A program made the translations under genes and the position numbers. From Molanna angustata (taxonomy: Eukaryota; Arthropoda; Insecta; Trichoptera; Molannidae): a DNA stretch of 64,000 bases. Numbering within the stretch: position 1 is the stretch's first letter; every line of letters starts with the position of its first letter. This document shows positions 1-11,300 of this stretch, piece after piece. The notes under the pieces were generated by a model. The model did no database searches. It saw only the letters and a list, made by a program, of their open reading frames with translations, and was not told the origin of the DNA. The stretch covers positions 10,566,546 to 10,630,545 of the forward strand of contig OY754982.1 of assembly GCA_963576475.1 (NCBI GenBank), written 5' to 3'.

Positions 1-807
1 GTGATCAAAAAATCATCGATAATTGATTGATTTAACAAATATAATAATTTCCCAAGTATTTTATCATGTTTTTGTTGAATATTTATTTGAGGAAACGGAT
101 CCACTTTGAAATAAGTCATTATTATTTTTCGTTTCTTCTTGTTACATTAAGAAAGTTACCTCTTTCTATACAATTTAAAAAATGTTAGATGGACGCAGAA
201 GAAATATCAATTAGAAATTATAAAGTGATGTTATTATCTAAAAGTTTTCTAAATTGATAATATTATTCTTTAATTGTTTATTAAAAGAAGAATTAAATGC
301 TGTTGAATGAATTGATGTGCCAAGTGTGGTACGTTTATTGGATCGAAGAGACAGACGGTGATTTGACAAAAAATAGGGTTATGAAAATATTTAAATAATA
401 ATGTGACATTAAAGTATTGTATATTACAATCACAAACGAACTCAGCTATTTTCCAATTTCAGTATTTAATATTGTATCGTAAAAACGTTAATTTCGAAAA
501 CCGCAGCGCTGCACCACCGTGTTAACGTTAATAATTAATTAAATCAAACTGAGTGGATGTCACGTGTTGGTAATAATATGTGTTAAATGATACCGGTGTA
601 TTTTTTGATCAATAAAGCTTTTGTTAATTTATAATGACAATACGTATGCAGGTAGGTACGCCTCTCAACCGCATTGACGTTCATTTAATCTATTTTCCAA
701 TTATTGAATCAATCCGACCCAAAACTGTCCATCATATCGTGCCCTTATAGAGAAATCATTATAACTTTAATTTTTAATATTGAATGTAGTGCTAGTTTGT
801 TTAGTTG
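1..807. other. AT-rich stretch, no gene seen
   Basis: Low-complexity AT-rich DNA with stops in all frames. I see no splice-bounded GC-rich segment, no tRNA-like boxes and no match to the repeat families found elsewhere in the window. Confidence 0.5.
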
Positions 808-850
808 TATGTGACCTATTTGTATTCGTTACATACAAATAGGTCACATA
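808..850. repeat. Short perfect hairpin, 18-bp arms
   Basis: The left arm (808-825) begins tatgtgacctatttg and is exactly complementary to 833-850; the loop is 7 nt. A looser third copy of the gtgac/gacctat motif follows at about 855-875. It is too short to call an element; it may be a remnant of a foldback transposon. Confidence 0.7.
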
Positions 851-1344
851 ACTAATGTGACTAATATGACCTATGGAATAGCGTCTAATGGGTATGAGAT
901 ATAGAGATGGATTATGAAAAACCTGATATAATTATATAAACAATATCCTAAAAAAATGTACCGTAAGAAGAATAATAGCAGCCTGTATAAGGCAGTTTAT
1001 GAATGTAAAAGAGTCTCCTATTTTACCTCAAGATATTACGATTGTAAGAATTCTTAGCTATCGTAGCATGATAGTGTGTTTTTCAATAAATGAAACAAAT
1101 CTCAACGTACGGAATTTTATAAAGAAATATACACCTGGAAGCAATTAATACATGTAGTTTTGGTACGGACCAAGGCGCATTAAAGATCAATTTACGCCTT
1201 TGCGCAACGGTCACGTTTATGCATATGGTTGAGTTCCCAGTTTAACCGAATTGTATGGTTGGAGAAACGCCAACGGCTTGTAGGAACCGCTTCAAGTTAC
1301 TGTCGTATGTTGGAGATGATTCAAACTAACTCCCAAACCACACT
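851..1344. other. Intergenic/intronic DNA, possible decayed repeat C
   Basis: Mostly featureless. Positions about 1174-1215 (gatcaatttacgcctttgcg and onward) resemble the gatcactttatgcgcttgcg core of repeat C found at 19.7, 45.2 and 57.9 kb, so a badly decayed copy may lie here. Confidence 0.3.
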
Positions 1345-1440
1345 ATTTCTCTGGTATGGAAACGCTTGTTAGATGGAAGAAATTGGCATTCGGCAATAGG
1401 CTTGCTTATTGTACAGGTTGCAAGAAAGTGTTAATTGTAA
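1345..1440 (+). mobile_element. SINE-B 3' fragment
   Basis: Resembles the 3' half of SINE-B at 48.46 kb: ggaagaaattgg...cggcaata, then a decayed version of the cttgcgcagggtgcaagg motif (ttgtacaggttgcaagaaag). The tRNA-like head is missing. The short reading frame that crosses it is not a gene. Confidence 0.55.
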
Positions 1441-2756
1441 CTATTTTTGTATGCAATCAATTAATTTGTGATATCTCAGTTGTGATCTTTAGTCATGGTA
1501 AAATTATTACATTTGTGGTAAAATTATTACACATGTACTTCATTATTTGATCATTAAAAGTTGTTCATCAATCTGTAATCAACTAGTTGAATACAATTCA
1601 ATTCCGAACTCTATTTTTAATCTTCATCAACTGCCAAACAATTACAAAATATATAAACCAACCCCTCGCCTAATCGTTCTATCAAAAATGATCCATCCAA
1701 CTCACCCGTCGAAGGTCCACTTTCGCCTGTAAACTCCTGACGGTCCGATAGTGAGTCTGTTCCCCTCTCGGTTCGACCACTATCAATTGTATGACAGATA
1801 TTGGAATTCTTTCATAGTAATCCCTACGCGGAGGGATTCTGCTTAATCAGTTTTAAACTTTTCCCCGTGTGCAATTTTATGTATGTTCCGTGTCCCAGTT
1901 TATTGCGAAATTCCAGCGCTAAATGCTTTTTCAATATCGGTCAGTCCGTTTGGTCGTTTGCTACAAAACTATTTACAATGTGCCGTTAAATGCGCAACTT
2001 GCTTAGTATGCAAAGTAAAATTAAAGTTAATTAAGAATGTCAGTTTAGTGTATCAATTAGTATGACATACGATTCTTGAGTTTTGGCCTTACGATCAATT
2101 CCGGTGAACTCACCGTGTTTATCACAGTATTTTTAAGCTATTAATGATAAACTTAACACCGCAAGTCTAAAAATATGGCCAATTACTATTGGAAATATTT
2201 TTGGCTATTTTTATAGAATTACATTATTAATTGGCAAATAGCTGGATATCATGCCATAGTGGTAACTCTTTTGTCTTTTGTGTCAGTATATTCGGTTCGA
2301 TCCATGATTGAAATAATAGTTTTAAGTCGTGCGATGTTATACACTGATTTATTTGTAATAAATTGTCATTTGGTAATTTGTTCACAATATTTATTTTTTA
2401 TTATTTTTTTACTGTCATTGATACATTGATTGACATATTTATTTCTTTGTGTAAACAATTTTATTTTTTCTTTTATTCATGTTAGTTGGGCTCATTTTAA
2501 AGTTTTTTTTTTCAGATGGTTAAAATTTTGTTATAATATATGCAACATTATTATTGTTAATTTTATTTTGTACTGTTTGTGGGGTGTTTAATTATTATTC
2601 TCTAATTCTTTTTTGTCTATTTTTATGTGAATCAACGTTTTTATCTGAATCTATATTTTTATCTTTGTGTATATTTTTATTTGTTTCAATATTATTATCT
2701 CTATTTGTAATTTATTATTAGTATTGTAACAAGTAAATGGCTTATGCCGTAAATTG
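1441..2756. other. AT-rich stretch, no gene seen
   Basis: Contains a two-unit direct repeat at 1497-1533 (ggtaaaattattaca twice). A sequence with a tRNA B-box flavour (ggttcgacc) sits near 1770 but has no A box. The short open frames here overlap one another and show no domain. From 2380 onwards the DNA is almost pure A/T. Confidence 0.45.
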
Positions 2757-2857
2757 TATAAATAATAATAATAATAATATACGTGTTAAAATCTTCTCAT
2801 ATACGTGTTGAAGTCTTGTGTGTTAGTCTTCTCATATACGTGTTAAAGTCTTCTCAA
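2757..2857. repeat. (AAT)n microsatellite and 22-23-bp short tandem repeat
   Basis: An (AAT)n run occupies 2757-2780. It is followed by about 3.5 diverged copies of a 22-23-bp unit built on cttctcatatacgtgtt (2779-2857). The AAT run may be the 3' tail of an old retroelement lying upstream on the + strand, like the ATT tails at 17.28 and 21.02 kb. Confidence 0.6.
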
Positions 2858-2865
2858 CCTCCACC

Positions 2866-3060
2866 GCAGGATTTAGGCCTCCTTCAACTTTTTCCACCCT
2901 TCTCTATCCTGGACGTCCCTGCACCACGTCTTTCCTGCAACTGTAACTATATCGTCAGCCCATCTTTTCTGTGGTTGACCTACTCCTCTTTTGTCTTCCT
3001 AAGATCTCCATTGTAGAATTCGTGGTGCCCACCGATCAACATTCTGTCTCGTCACGTGTA
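2866..3060 (-). mobile_element. LINE-II C-terminal remnant
   Basis: Read on the minus strand with frame changes, this encodes the tail found downstream of the reverse transcriptase in many insect non-LTR elements: HVTRQNVDRWAPRI, then VGQPQKRWADDIVTVAGKTW, then CRDVQDREGWKKLKEA. The GRPxxRW-DDI and QDRxxWKxLxEA signatures are what I recognise. A second copy lies at 34.60-34.86 kb. The RT and endonuclease domains are absent and the copy is 5'-truncated and frameshifted. Confidence 0.75.
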
Positions 3061-3619
3061 AATGATTAAAATATTTCAACAGTTTTTTTTTCATCAATTG
3101 GATAAATGGGTTGAGTGTTATTCAAATGTTACAAAGCTTGAACTACGGTATCAATTTCTGGATGAATGGTAAATTTATTGAAACATGTTACTGTCCAAAT
3201 CTTTACAATTCAGGTTTATATGATCTTTCTGTTTGGATTTACTGAACCGACATCATTGTTCATGTACGTTTTCCATAATTCACAAAATCCACACACGATG
3301 TCGTCCCATTCAAATATACACACATACAACACACGAGTCAAAAACTCGCACCAGATGTGGATTTTTTGAAAAATCCATTTGGACTCCGCAGTAAATGCGC
3401 TTCGAGCTTCGACTGTATAGACGCTTGATGTATAGTGTACACAGGAACGACCCTTTGCATTACGAGATTCGCCCGTCGAGCGTGAGTGTACTGTCATCAC
3501 CAAAGCCTTCATGCTTTAAATATTTTCGGGATGTATATACAGTACTACGTTATTTTTGTTACTCTGGTAATCGAAAATTTTTGTTTACTTGAATTTACTT
3601 TTATTGAGTCTTATCGTAT
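3061..3619. other. Unassigned stretch
   Basis: Moderately less AT-rich around 3380-3500, with open frames on both strands that show no recognisable domain. I see no splice-site pair that would make an exon of it. Confidence 0.35.
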
Positions 3620-4140
3620 GAAGTGAAAGGAAGCCAAAAATACCGTAGATAATACAATTGTAGTGCCTAATTTGACGTATGCCAGTGAAACCTCGACGTG
3701 GCAAAAGACGCATGATAGTAGTAGAATAAATGCTGCAGAAATGAGATAACTAAGGAGAGTATGTAATTGAACGATTATAATATGTATGATTATAAAATGA
3801 GGACAAAAGGAGAAAATGCAAGAAAAAGAAGTATGTAATAAGTAAAATGAAAGTGAATGCCTTGAGGTGGTTTGGATATATTGAAAGAATATTAACCACT
3901 GACCAAAAATATTTACATGGGTGTAAGAGATTGAGTGAATAGCAGTGGCCGCCCCAGAAAGGGATGGCATATTTTGAATGATAACATATGAAGCTTGAAC
4001 AATCGAAGAGCATGTGTGGGACGATGTATGGTTGTAACGAAAGCCAGAAATGTGTGCAAAAATAGAGGAGTATGGCGCTCAGTTCTCTCTGCTTTCCCCG
4101 TAAAAGATATCGCGTGATAATATGTATGTTGGTATGTATG
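3620..4140 (+). mobile_element. LINE-I C-terminal remnant, heavily decayed
   Basis: Plus-strand remnant of the family best preserved at 50.9 and 61.4 kb. The order of pieces is conserved: YASETSTWQKTHDSSRINAA, then the CNRTMYD-like block in broken frames, then KMKVNALRWFGYIERI, then the RNRRACVGRCMVV-like block, and finally WRSVLSAFPV followed by the 3' end cgcgtgataatatgtatgtt. Several stops and frameshifts show that it is long dead. The GTAT-rich end is the normal tail of this family. Confidence 0.75.
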
Positions 4141-4199
4141 AACCATATGAATTTTATTAAAAAGTTACTTAAAATGTAGTAAGTTACGCAATGTTCAAA

Positions 4200-4432
4200 T
4201 AAGGAAAACATGTGGAACAGAGGACATCTTTCGGTGAAGTAGATCCAGAAGAAGACACTGGAGAGACCACGTAGCCAAGATGGACAGTGATAGACTTAAA
4301 TCCCCTCTGGTCGCCGCCTACCCGGAAGAGCACCAAAGAGACGGAAGGATAGTTGGACTTCGTCATCCCAGAAGGCATAGTTTCTGACGAACAGACCAAC
4401 TAGGTCTACTAAACGAAGAAGAAGTTACTTAA
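4200..4432 (+). mobile_element. LINE-VI C-terminal remnant
   Basis: Plus strand: RWRDHVAKMDSDRL, then after a frame change PPGRAPKRRKDSWTSSSQK, then TRSTKRRR ending in a gaagaagaag tail. The same blocks occur at 19.2 kb and 51.6 kb on the minus strand, so three copies of this family lie in the window. Only the extreme 3' end is present. It directly follows the LINE-I remnant, suggesting nested or adjacent insertions. Confidence 0.7.
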
Positions 4433-6249
4433 TACCTAGGTATATTAGTTACAAACATGTTCCTAATCCATGTTCCTAAACGGGAATAACTAAATTGATT
4501 TAGATCATAATTATCTATTGGCTCGTTTACATATGGGTATGATTGTTGGTCATTTATTTCATACATCATTTGACGGTCACAAAAAAGGGTATGTACCTAT
4601 CGATTGTCGAATATTGAAAATAAGTACCTAAGCACTTTTTCAGTTAAAGTTTTTAAATGTACTATGATGTACACTTTTGTTAACATTCTATTTATCCCAT
4701 TTTGTACAATCTCTTTTCTTTATTAAACTGTCTAGTTTTAGATTTAGACTTTTAGAATATTATTTTGAGCCCCAGAGAAATGACAATTGACGATCAAAAT
4801 CATCAAGAGATCAGAAGGTATAAGTAGATAAAACTTTATATTGACTCTAAAAATCGTTTGAGTTCGCAGTGAATTCATAATAATGCTGCTTTCTTTGATT
4901 CTTTCCAATTCCCTAGTGTTATTTTTCACTTTATTATTCTTGTGGTTTTCGTTTGATAACCTATCAACTCTGATGTTCTCCTAATAGGTACGGTTCATTC
5001 ATTTAAGTACGTTATATTGTTTCTTGAAGACCACCAACGCGATTTTAATAAATACATAATATATATTCGTTTTATTCCTTGTGCGGTGGTGCCAACTTAA
5101 AAATACAACAGTCAAAGAAATAATAATTTGATGGCACATCTCTCTTATTGTTATATTAAAACATATACTTACCTTTCTTGATCCAGCGTTGGTACAAATT
5201 TTAATGAAACTGTGTAGGTTTTTATTATTACTTGTTCGATTCATTGTCATTTGTTACGATTGTGAACAAACGTTTTATTACGACAAAGGTTATTATTTAT
5301 GTGCCGTGTGGTATAATTAACGGAAATCACACAGACCGCCATCTTTTTATAAATTATCATAATTTCATATCAGATGAAATGATTGTTTTTCTCTCATATG
5401 GTATGAGTAGGTAGGTATATCAGATTCTACAAATACAATATCATTCTGGAGACTAATCAATACGTCTTGTGGTTTTTGAGGTTGAAATCACATATGAATG
5501 TATATCCAGTTATTGACACCGAATTAGATATGCTGTGGTGAAATGGTACGTATTATGTATTTATTGGTTTTATCTATTACCTGTCATATTGTCTGCGAAT
5601 CTATTAAGTTTAAAACAGACACGTTTATTAAGCAAACAAACAGATTGGACTAACACTTTTGTCTTTTTTCAGAATGTTGTTATAGTAGGTAACACTTACA
5701 TAAAAATGCAATGATTGTTAGTTTTCAAATTAAAAATGTAAGTGTTAACAAGTCTTGTAATCCATTAATTTTGCTGCAAAATTAAGAAGTAAGTACATAC
5801 CTAGTTGTTTCTTACTAAATTCAGTTTCATTTTATGCTTAGTGTAATATATTGAAACAACTTGCAGGGAAACTATTGGTTTTCTTAGCACGTGCAGTAAC
5901 ATCGTTTCGGCGACACCTTCAGGTTAAATTCTAGAGATAATTGAAAACACATTGTACTGTTGCACATGTGTTGCTATTAAACCTTTTTGCCATTGTATTT
6001 TCGTTGTGTTGGCATTTCAAACGTTTCGTTCTATTTGCAAACTTATTTTATACAAATATTAAATCCTTTTGTTTTGTAATTTTGATATTGTAAAAATAAT
6101 TAATCATTACTTTTATAAAGAGGTTTTATTGATTAAATTAACTAAGTATGTATTTAACAAGATATTTTATTTTTTTAAGTTTATTTCATTTAAAATAATA
6201 ACTTTCACATCCTTATCTGTTTTCTAAAATTACTCGTACTTATAGAGGA
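4433..6249. other. AT-rich stretch with isolated splice-like sites
   Basis: No gene seen. Features worth recording: a donor-like aaag/gtaagtat on the minus strand at about 5168-5178; a very good acceptor-like sequence on the plus strand (gactaac branch motif, pyrimidine tract, tttttcag ending at 5672); and a 12-bp inverted repeat, taacacttacat at about 5692 against its complement near 5740-5752. Confidence 0.35.
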
Positions 6250-6300
6250 CTGAAAATGAACGAGGCAAGATTTGAACCCGCGTTTACGCCACATCTTTGT
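6250..6300 (-). mobile_element. Possible tRNA-SINE B-box remnant
   Basis: The minus strand reads gcgggttcaaatcttgcctc, which fits a pol III B box and its 3' flank, but no A box survives. It could be the tail of a decayed SINE head or a chance match. Confidence 0.25.
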
Positions 6301-6603
6301 TGTTATTCATATTTGTTCAATACTCTGATAAATCACGATGTACCTACAAAATTGTTGTATTTGAAAAAAATATAAAGGGTTTCAAAAAATACAAGTGATG
6401 TTCTTAGCCATCACCTCTTCTGTTTTATAGTACTGATAAGGATCTCTTGCAGAACTCAAAAAAGAACACACGATGAAAGTAAAGCTAGCAGATACTGCAA
6501 GCGCCAAAGAATGTTTCGGTTAGAAAGCATTGCAACAGAAATGACTATTGCATGGGCTGTTTTTTTTTTATTACGGGACATTGATAAAATATATTTTATA
6601 TTT

Positions 6604-6682
6604 TGTTATACCCTGTGCAAGCGGCTTGTTTACTTTCAATGGCAATTAATTTCTTCCTACCGATTACCAATTCCAGTCCACT
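6604..6682 (-). mobile_element. SINE-B 3' fragment
   Basis: The minus-strand copy of the SINE-B 3' end: ccctgtgcaagcggcttg (complement of the cacttgcgcaggg motif) followed by ggcaattaatttcttcc. The tRNA-like head is missing. Confidence 0.6.
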
Positions 6683-7348
6683 TATATATGATGTAAATCA
6701 TATCACATAATTTATTCTTGATTACAGTGTATGTGTGCTGCTATAATTTCCATTCGCTTGAAATAAAAAAAAGTTCAATGAGTCTTTGTGAATAGTCCGG
6801 CGCAGTCTTGAGATGTATACATTTGTAACGAGTCCATTACCAAGTCCAGCTTTTACTCTTTGTCTTCTTGTCTTTTGTTTCCTATTCCACATCTTGCCTA
6901 CCTATCTTATTCCACCCTCTACCTACCGTTTTACGTGGTGTACAAAATTGCTGCATCACAATTTCAACAATGGGACAATCCTCGTTTTTGGGAGAAAACA
7001 TTACGTAGGAAAGACACCCAAGTACTCTCCAGACTCGCTATACTTAGTCGGAAGTATTCATTAATTTTTAGCTCGAAACTATCTTGATATTTTTTTTATT
7101 TATCTAGTATATTCCAGGATTTTGAACATTTATATAAATGGCACGATACTACTTAAAATATAATAATTTTAAAATATTTAATTCTTTTTATATTTATTTC
7201 TTGATTTAAATTAAACACAACAATGTGCACACAAGCGGATTCATTTACATAAAGCCATCTCTTCCGAGCAACCCATTCAATTTGAATCCGGAAGTAAGAT
7301 TGATACAATAGATTCTTGCACTTATCAAGTTTAAAATATATACCCATA
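6683..7348. other. Unassigned stretch
   Basis: Pyrimidine-rich between 6840 and 6960. Two overlapping frames are open but show no domain. Nothing else is recognised. Confidence 0.35.
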
Positions 7349-7580
7349 TCCTTCGTGACTCAGTTGGTTGTATTCCTGACTGATGAGGCAAAGGTCCTGG
7401 GTTCGATTCCCGGTCGAGACACAGTTTTTAATTTTGTTTTTAGTCTGGATATGTGAAGCGATAAATACTACAAGTCTCCCATGTGTGGTAAATTGTTGCT
7501 GGGTGCTAGTTGAACAGATCATATTCGACATATTACCTGTTAATAGCCTGAGTACCTACCTTATACAATAATAATATAAG
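7349..7580 (+). mobile_element. SINE-A, tRNA-derived, near full length
   Basis: tRNA-like head with A box tgactcagttgg (about 7356-7367) and B box ggttcgattcc (7400-7410), ending cggtcgagacac. A body of about 130 bp follows, including agtctggatatgtgaagcga and tctcccatgtgtggtaaatt, with an ATA-rich tail. Related copies lie at 9.07 (minus), 11.17 (minus) and 32.96 kb (plus). The intact boxes mean pol III could in principle bind. No isolated tRNA gene is implied, because the body continues past the tRNA part and is shared between loci. Confidence 0.8.
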
Positions 7581-9062
7581 AATTTATAGAGGGCCATTTA
7601 GATCTCTCCAAGGGCGCCATAGCTTATTTGTTGGCCTTCCATCTTAATAAGTGTTATTGCTCTGAGCTCCACGTATGTCAAGGTGCAATTTATTCCACTA
7701 AAAAGGCCTGTTCACGTTGATTCCGAAATCATAGTAAGCCGTCTTATTGACTTTGTCCAATTCTTTTAAAGAGTTGGAACTCTGTGATCCAGATGATCTC
7801 AATGTAATCTGTCTTCCTGATGAAACATTTTTTGACACATTTCTTGAATGTAGTGTGAAGCTAAGACGATCAGGGCATACCATATAGTATACTCGTTCTG
7901 AATATTTCAACCAGTGTAATACAATATACAAACCAGGTTAGAAATAGAGAATTGATGGACGCACAAGAAATATCGTTCAAAAACCTACATATCTCCTCAA
8001 ATATTTTTATTATTTTTCTCCTTGAATAATACCTATAATATTTATTTGTATTCATTCTTGAAGCCAGACTATTATCGGTGGACGAACAAAAACCGAAAAC
8101 ATGTCGAGTTGGTATATTTTGGCAATTCTATGTAGTTTTGGAATAATTCAATATCGGATTTCCAAATATCTTTTATTTTAAAATTCGAACTGTCAGTGAT
8201 CGAAAAGGAAACAAAAAAGTGTTGCATTATTAATTTTAAATGTCTTCCACGCAACGTGAATATGACAGGCGGCCATCTTTTATTTCGAATGATCCATTTT
8301 GAAAATTTAAAATAGAGAAACAATATAGTATCGAATGTCGTAGGCATGCCCATTGTTCTGACGCGAGTGTTATGTTATTTATTATTATTGTCGATACTCT
8401 TGCGTCCTCATAATTTTCATATTTGACGTTCAAAATGCCGTCAGTTCGATACGATGTGGTCTTGCATGGGCGTTGATTTTTATGATAATGCGTCTTTTTT
8501 TTGTTTTTAATTATTGTTTTAATGAAAGCCAACCATCTGAACAAGACGAACGATTATTTTGTTCTGTGTCTTGATTTATAACTGTGGGTCGATTTGGAAA
8601 TACACAAACTGAATTTAGAAGATTTATATTTTTTTCGTCTTTGTAGATATCTTGAATAAATATATGCTAATGATCTGCTATTTGATTATAACAAAACGAT
8701 TTAGAATAGTTAATACTTCAAATTTATATCAATGGTCTCTTATAAAAAATATCAGTTTGTTTAAAACCGTTATAATGAGATCAACGCTTTTGTGTCTTGT
8801 TTATGTTGACATAAGGTAAGAAGTTGTATTGCACTAGCAACATTTTTAACATACAAGAATATAATATTTTATTAACTATTAAATCATTGTTCCAATGCTT
8901 GTTAAATTACTGTGAATAGTTACATTAAAATAAATTAAGTACGACAAAGAAATCGTACCTAATTCATTTTCAATCAAATTAATGATACATCTCGTTTTGT
9001 CATATAGAAAGTATGAATGTAGAACGGAAAGTAAAATGTAATTTTTATATTTAGATTTTTTT
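7581..9062. other. AT-rich stretch, no gene seen
   Basis: Several short minus-strand frames are open here (for example 7698-7931 and 8236-8544) but they overlap one another and contain no domain I recognise. No repeat family of the window matches. Confidence 0.4.
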
Positions 9063-9210
9063 TGTATCGCTTCTAGGGTTACTAACAGGCACTTTCTCAA
9101 ATAATATAAATATAACACGCTCCCAATAACAAGTTGCCACATTCTGGAGGCTTATGATATTTATCGTCTCACAGATCCAGACTGAAAATACAACCAAGAA
9201 ATGTGTCTTG
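9063..9210 (-). mobile_element. SINE-A body fragment
   Basis: Minus-strand body of SINE-A: cccaataacaagttgccaca, then ctggaggcttatgatattta, then tcgtctcacagatccagact. These match the complement of 33.03-33.14 kb. The tRNA-like head is missing. Confidence 0.75.
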
Positions 9211-9674
9211 TAAGATATTTTTTTATTCGTTAAGGAATTTGACTGGTTATATTTTTTTTTGCTTATTACTGAGTTCTTCGTTTATCTCGCGAATTCCTTT
9301 CCGATGTCTATGGCATTTTCTTGACACCTGTCATGCAATCAGCCCGCGTTAATCTTCAATCAACGTGGGAGTTCCTGTAGATTTATTCATGTGGTGTCCC
9401 TACCTACAGCCATCTTTATAGTTGTGGGACTTAATAAGATTAAATCTTCTTTCATTAAGGTATATGTATCTAGGATCACTCGCAGACGAGTGGATAGCCG
9501 TAAAACACTATGTACATACCTATTGCCTATGTATGTTTATTACCCATCCATGTTTATCTATTATTTAAACATTATCATTTAGATTCGTGTTGTCCTGTTT
9601 CTTGTTTTATTCACTTAATTATGTTTCGGATGAAACATGTATTATGAAGGGGGTAAACCAAGATTGTTTTTAAG
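9211..9674. other. Unassigned stretch
   Basis: Mixed-composition DNA before the minisatellite. No gene or repeat is recognised. Confidence 0.35.
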
Positions 9675-10234
9675 CATATAGGTTTGTGTTTGCAAGCATA
9701 GAGGTATGTGTTTGCAAACATACATAGAGGTATGTATTTGCAAGCATAGAGGTATGTGTTTGCAAACATAGAGATTTGTATTTGTAAGCATAGAGGTGTG
9801 TGTTTGCAAGCATAAATGTATGTGTTTGCAAGCATAGAGGTATGTGTTTGCAAACATACATAGAGGTATGTATTTGCAAGCATAGAGGTATGTGTTTTCA
9901 AACATAGAGGTTTGTATTTGTAAGCATAGAGGTGTGTGTTTGCAAGCATAGAGGTATGTGTTTACAAGCATAGATGTATGTGTTTGCATGCATAGAGGTA
10001 TGTGTTTGCAAGCATAGTGGTATTTGTTTGCAAACATACATAGAGGTATGTATTTGCAAGCATAGAGGTATGTGTTTGCAAACATAGAGGTATGTATTTG
10101 CAAGCATAGAGGTGTGTGTTTGCAAGCATAGAGGTATGTGTTTACAAGCATAGAGGTATGTGTTTGCAAGCATATAGGTATGTGTTGTCAAGCATAGAGG
10201 TATGTGTTTGGAAGCATAGAGGTATGTATTCATA
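9675..10234. repeat. 22-bp minisatellite, 25 units, with higher-order periodicity
   Basis: Twenty-five units of catagaggtatgtgtttgca plus two bases. Three units carry a 4-bp catacatagagg expansion (26 bp). These long units start at about 9719, 9855 and 10035, spacings of 136 and 180 bp, equal to five and seven 22-bp units plus one 26-bp unit. The units after each long one repeat the same variants (tttgtatttgtaag, then gtgtgtgtttgcaag), so there is a higher-order repeat of six or eight units. The unit has few stops on the minus strand, which gives overlapping spurious frames of up to 175 codons with a 22-residue period. Confidence 0.95.
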
Positions 10235-10987
10235 CTCTCAAACGTATAGCGTGGACATGGCGTTGTTCTATAGATGTATGTATAGTTGTCGCCAAATATC
10301 TTGAGCCATTTCGCCGAGAATTTATAATTATGAACTTCTACTGTGTGAAAGAATAAACTTTTAAATTTGTTATTTTGTATTTCAATAAGTTTTAAATTTT
10401 TTTTTCAACAATTAGTTTTCATTTCGTTAATTCTAAAAATAACTCATAAAATGTCAATTAAGATTTTATAAAAAAGGCTTTTAACGGAACATTAAAAATT
10501 AAACATAATATTGCCATGTTGTGACCTCGATATTTAGCCCAAATTACCACCAGCGGGTACATATTTACGTATCAATATTATTTTGACGGCATCAATTAAT
10601 CATTTTACTATCGGCATTAAATTAATTATTGAATCGGGGTGAGGGTAGGTGGGGGATATATTGATACGTCAAAATGCGCCCGTTATGTATCGTATTGAGT
10701 TTGATAATGATTATTTTATTGTGAGGGGTCCTTGATGTGATCGGGGTGTGGTGGTGCGGTGGAGCTGTTATCCACTATCGAGATCAAATAATAATGAGAA
10801 TATAGCCGGTTAATGGGAGACACATTCATCATTGATGTTTATTCCGATAGTTATATTATTCACAATATATTGTTATAAATCAATCCCGTATTACGAACAT
10901 GTAGCTACATACCTAAGCACATACCTACATAATTAGTAATTATCGTCATTTTTGCTATAATTTGCAACATTGTAAATCATTTATTTA
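10235..10987. other. Unique-looking stretch with G-rich patches
   Basis: No coding frame. The segment 10540-10800 is richer in G than its surroundings (ggggtgagggtaggtggggg near 10635; gatcggggtgtggtggtgcg near 10739) and matches no repeat in the window, so it may be single-copy sequence under constraint. I cannot assign a function. Confidence 0.35.
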
Positions 10988-11037
10988 GATGGGTGGTGGC
11001 AGAGCACAAGCATTTATCCTTAGTTTAGGGATTGAAT
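10988..11037 (+). mobile_element. SINE-C fragment with internal deletion
   Basis: gatgggtggtggcagagc matches the start of the SINE-C head. It jumps directly to acaagcatttatccttag, which matches the SINE-C body at 49.2 kb (complement of taaattaagcataaatgctt). The B-box region is deleted. Confidence 0.6.
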
Positions 11038-11046
11038 GAATCTATC

Positions 11047-11160
11047 TGTACTTTCTTTCTTTCCTGTCTTTCCTTTCTTTCTTTTATTCTCTTTTCTTTC
11101 TTTCTTTTCCTTTTTTCTTCCTTTTACTTCTTTTTTTTTTTTTCTTTCTTTTCATTCTTT
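11047..11160. repeat. Polypyrimidine (CTTT)n tract
   Basis: About 110 nt almost purely of C and T, built from cttt, ctttc and cctt units, lying between a SINE-C fragment and a SINE-A fragment. The serine/phenylalanine-rich frame across it is an artefact of composition. Confidence 0.85.
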
Positions 11161-11161
11161 T

Positions 11162-11300
11162 CCTCTGATTGCTTCTCGGGAACTAAACAGGTACTATGTA
11201 AAATATTAATTTTACACACCCAATAACATGTTGCCACATTCTGGAGACTTGTGTGTCTCCACCGGGTATCGTACCCGGGATCATTGCTTTTCCTTTGTTA
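11162..11300 (-). mobile_element. SINE-A fragment with B box
   Basis: Minus strand. cccaataacatgttgccaca and ctggagacttgtgtgtctcc match the SINE-A body. The minus strand then reads cccgggtacgatacccggtg, a changed B-box region. The A-box end is lost. Confidence 0.7.

Noticed and set aside
3750..4211. 153-codon minus-strand frame
   Set aside because: It is the antisense of a decayed LINE-I remnant, with a serine/histidine/phenylalanine-rich translation and no domain.
7349..7425. tRNA gene
   Set aside because: A and B boxes are intact, but the sequence continues into a body shared with three other loci, so it is the head of a SINE. The same holds for the heads at 48.46 and 49.33 kb.
9642..10169. 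Open frame of 175 codons on the minus strand with a 22-residue repeat
   Set aside because: It is the 22-bp minisatellite read through. Because 22 is not a multiple of three, all minus frames cycle through the same three phases, which explains several overlapping frames. No start context or domain.
11032..11226. Serine/phenylalanine-rich protein frame
   Set aside because: It lies over a CTTT tract and a SINE; composition alone keeps it open.
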